Shown: piece by piece, positions 5,967 to 6,865 of the stretch | Layout: each line of letters opens with the position of its first letter | Numbering within the stretch: the stretch's first letter is position 1 | DNA from: Desulfamplus sp. | GTDB lineage: Bacteria > Desulfobacterota > Desulfobacteria > Desulfobacterales > Desulfobacteraceae | NCBI GenBank assembly: GCA_015231395.1 | Contig: JADGBP010000124.1 | Location: 1-6,865 of the forward strand | Direction: 5' to 3' | Length of the DNA: 6,865 nt | Position numbers and translations under genes: made by a program | Notes under the pieces: generated by a model | The model's input: the letters and a program-made list of their open reading frames with translations, nothing else | Databases searched by the model: none | Told to the model about the DNA's origin: nothing

Positions 5967-6187
5967 CAGATATGTTCGGAGGTACGCCTTCAAATTTGAG
6001 TTACTCATTTCTTGAGGAGGGTTCTGTAGAGGTTATTTCAGGTGTCAATCTGCCCATTTTGTTAAAAGCCGTAAATATCAGAGGGAAAATGGATATTTCC
6101 AAGACGGTGGAACAGCTTGTTATCTATGGTAAAAAAAGCATTTCCCTTGCAAGCGGCATTCTTAACGGGGAAGCATATAATAATTAA
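5960..6187 (+). pseudogene. Mannose-family PTS EIIA domain, C-terminal fragment
   Basis: About 75 residues match the second half of the EIIA-Man type domain (full domain about 130-140): FFTDMFGGTPSNLSYSFLEE, then VEVISGVNLPILLKAV and KKSISLASGIL before the TAA. In this phosphotransfer family the phosphorylated His sits near residue 10 in the N-terminal half, which is missing, so the piece cannot accept phosphate. An ATG at 5930 opens the same frame, but residues 1-10 from it are ahbC sequence read out of frame and should not be taken as the real start. In many Desulfobacterota a stand-alone EIIA of this kind sits near rpoN, hpf and rapZ and is thought regulatory rather than sugar-transporting (established context, from memory). 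The rpoN piece at the right end fits a shared origin. Confidence 0.8.
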
Positions 6188-6382
6188 TGCAAGGTCAATA
6201 TACCTCCTGCAAAATATGGATTTCATCCTTTATTTTATCGTATAGGAATTTAAATCCATCGATAATTGCGGTAAACAGGGATCATTGCAGCAAAGCCGCC
6301 TATTTTTTTGGATAAAAATTGAGTTTTGCAGGAATCCTAATGAATACCTAAGCCTAATGAGTACTAATGAAGGAGATTTGAA
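6188..6382. other. Intergenic region upstream of tpiA (195 nt) with inverted and direct repeats
   Basis: No gene is seen. Perfect 10-bp arms TCCTGCAAAA (6205-6214) and TTTTGCAGGA (6324-6333) could enclose the region. Inside are ATGGATTT (6216-6223) with AAATCCAT (6252-6259) and GCGG (6268-6271) with CCGC (6296-6299). The T-run at 6302-6309 follows GCCGCC, but the stem is too loose for a confident terminator. No clear -35/-10 pair is found. A good ribosome binding site GAAGGAG (6369-6375) precedes tpiA by 7 nt. Confidence 0.5.
6336..6370. repeat. Short direct repeats CCTAATGA in the tpiA leader
   Basis: CCTAATGA occurs at 6336-6343 and 6353-6360, and CTAATGA at 6364-6370, just ahead of and touching the tpiA ribosome binding site. 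The first two form an imperfect 17-bp tandem unit. Confidence 0.6.
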
Positions 6383-6772
6383 ATGAAAAGAACCCCATTA
6401 ATTGCAGGTAACTGGAAAATGTTTAAAACAGGTTCTCAGGCGGTAGAGACAGCACTACGACTTGCAGAATTATCCTGTGATGTTGAGGATACAGAAATCA
6501 TGATAGCCCCACCATTTACAGCTCTTGCTCTTGTCAGTGAAAATATTAAAGCAAGCAAGGTTCGTGTTGGAGCACAAAATCTTTTTTATGAAAAAGAGGG
6601 AGCTTATACCGGAGAAGTCTCTGCACAAATGCTCAAGGGTGCGGGGGTAAGTCATGTTATTATAGGACATTCAGAGCGAAGACTTTTCTTTGGAGAAACC
6701 AATGAAGATGTGAACAGAAAAATCAGGGCAGCATTGGAATCAGCAATCTCTTCAACAGAAGCACAAAGATAG
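6383..6772 (+). CDS. tpiA: Triosephosphate isomerase, N-terminal fragment fused to foreign tail
   Basis: Genuine TpiA covers residues 1-119 (to about 6739) of a family that is normally about 250 residues. The enzyme interconverts dihydroxyacetone phosphate and glyceraldehyde 3-phosphate in glycolysis and gluconeogenesis. Seen are AGNWKM (8-13, with N10 and K12 at the active site), VGAQNL (62-67), GAYTGE (73-78) and GHSERR (95-100) with electrophile H96. The catalytic Glu, phosphate-gripping loop 6 and the rest of the barrel are absent. After NRKIRAALE the frame runs 10 residues (SAISSTEAQR) into DNA that is rpoN on the opposite strand, then stops, so the product would be inactive. The ATG start is supported by GAAGGAG 7 nt upstream. 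It lies 195 nt downstream of the EIIA piece on the same strand, and this spacing may be native. Confidence 0.9.
   Translation: MKRTPLIAGNWKMFKTGSQAVETALRLAELSCDVEDTEIMIAPPFTALALVSENIKASKVRVGAQNLFYEKEGAYTGEVSAQMLKGAGVSHVIIGHSERRLFFGETNEDVNRKIRAALESAISSTEAQR
6737..6742. other. Junction 3: tpiA (plus) to rpoN piece (minus)
   Basis: TpiA similarity ends with AALE at 6739, and sigma-54 similarity on the other strand starts with VEEIA at 6742. The switch of gene and strand happens within about 6 bp around GGAATCAGC. Confidence 0.8.
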
Positions 6773-6865
6773 CCGTCAATATTAAGATTGCCAATAATCA
6801 GGCGACCAATCCGCTCCTCTTCTTCTGTTGGCCCGTACATTAAAAGCTGCCACTGCAGATGCTCT
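6739..6865 (-). pseudogene. rpoN: RNA polymerase sigma-54 factor RpoN, internal fragment (runs off right edge)
   Basis: About 42 residues of the sigma-54 core-binding region: EHLQWQLLMYGPTEEEERIG followed by RLIIGNLNIDGYLCASVEEI. The IIGNxxxDGYL motif is characteristic of RpoN (full length about 450-500); this part lies roughly one third along the protein. The frame remains open through the right edge, so the Met at 6840-6838 is internal and not a start. On the left it breaks at the tpiA junction. Sigma-54 directs transcription from -24/-12 promoters; this piece has neither the DNA-binding RpoN box nor the activator-interaction region. It is inverted relative to EIIA and tpiA. Confidence 0.85.

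Noticed and set aside
6268..6310. c-di-GMP (GEMM) riboswitch or intrinsic terminator between EIIA and tpiA
   Set aside because: Only a GCAAAGCC-like fragment is present, without the paired second half. The stem before the T-run is short and interrupted.
6652..6840. 62-residue minus-strand reading frame as a complete gene
   Set aside because: Its Met is an internal RpoN residue with sigma-54 sequence continuing upstream to the window edge. Its last 28 or so residues are the antisense of tpiA.

Overview
The window looks like a draft contig from a strictly anaerobic, AT-rich sulfate-reducer-type bacterium (Desulfobacterota, probably Desulfobacterales; inferred from gene content, with no taxonomic search run). 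The main clue is a siroheme-dependent ('alternative') heme gene set: ahbC, hemB and ahbD side by side, with acetate kinase and a Tex-type RNA-binding protein nearby.

Layout. Positions 1-5897 read almost entirely on the minus strand, so transcription runs right to left: a ClpX-like AAA+ protein (C-terminal part only), ahbC, hemB, ahbD, ackA, then the first 66 codons of tex at the left edge. Junctions are tight: AAA+/ahbC share ATGA, ahbC/hemB are 6 nt apart, and hemB/ahbD share one base (TAATG). This suggests one translationally coupled heme operon. HemB makes porphobilinogen, AhbC removes acetate side chains from didecarboxysiroheme, and AhbD converts iron-coproporphyrin III to protoheme. ahbC is split by a frameshift near 4188. 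A 69-nt gap separates ahbD from ackA, and a 175-nt gap carrying six perfect-length 19-bp repeats separates ackA from tex.

The right 970 bp (about 5898-6865) is a mosaic of broken genes that change strand. It holds 66 bp of ahbC in inverted orientation (41 bp identical to the ahbC copy 1.65 kb away), the C-terminal half of a mannose-family PTS EIIA domain, a 195-nt intergenic stretch, the first 119 codons of triosephosphate isomerase, and an inverted internal piece of the sigma-54 factor gene rpoN. No gene here is complete. The simplest reading is template-switch chimerism, as in multiple-displacement amplification, or misassembly at a contig end. A real inversion-rich rearrangement cannot be excluded from sequence alone.

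The biology most worth following is the ClpX-like AAA+ protein coupled to the heme genes. It carries what looks like a second, degenerate copy of the AAA+ small domain, joined to the first by a low-complexity repeat linker. Short tandem repeats (19, 15 and about 17 bp units) recur in coding and non-coding DNA.
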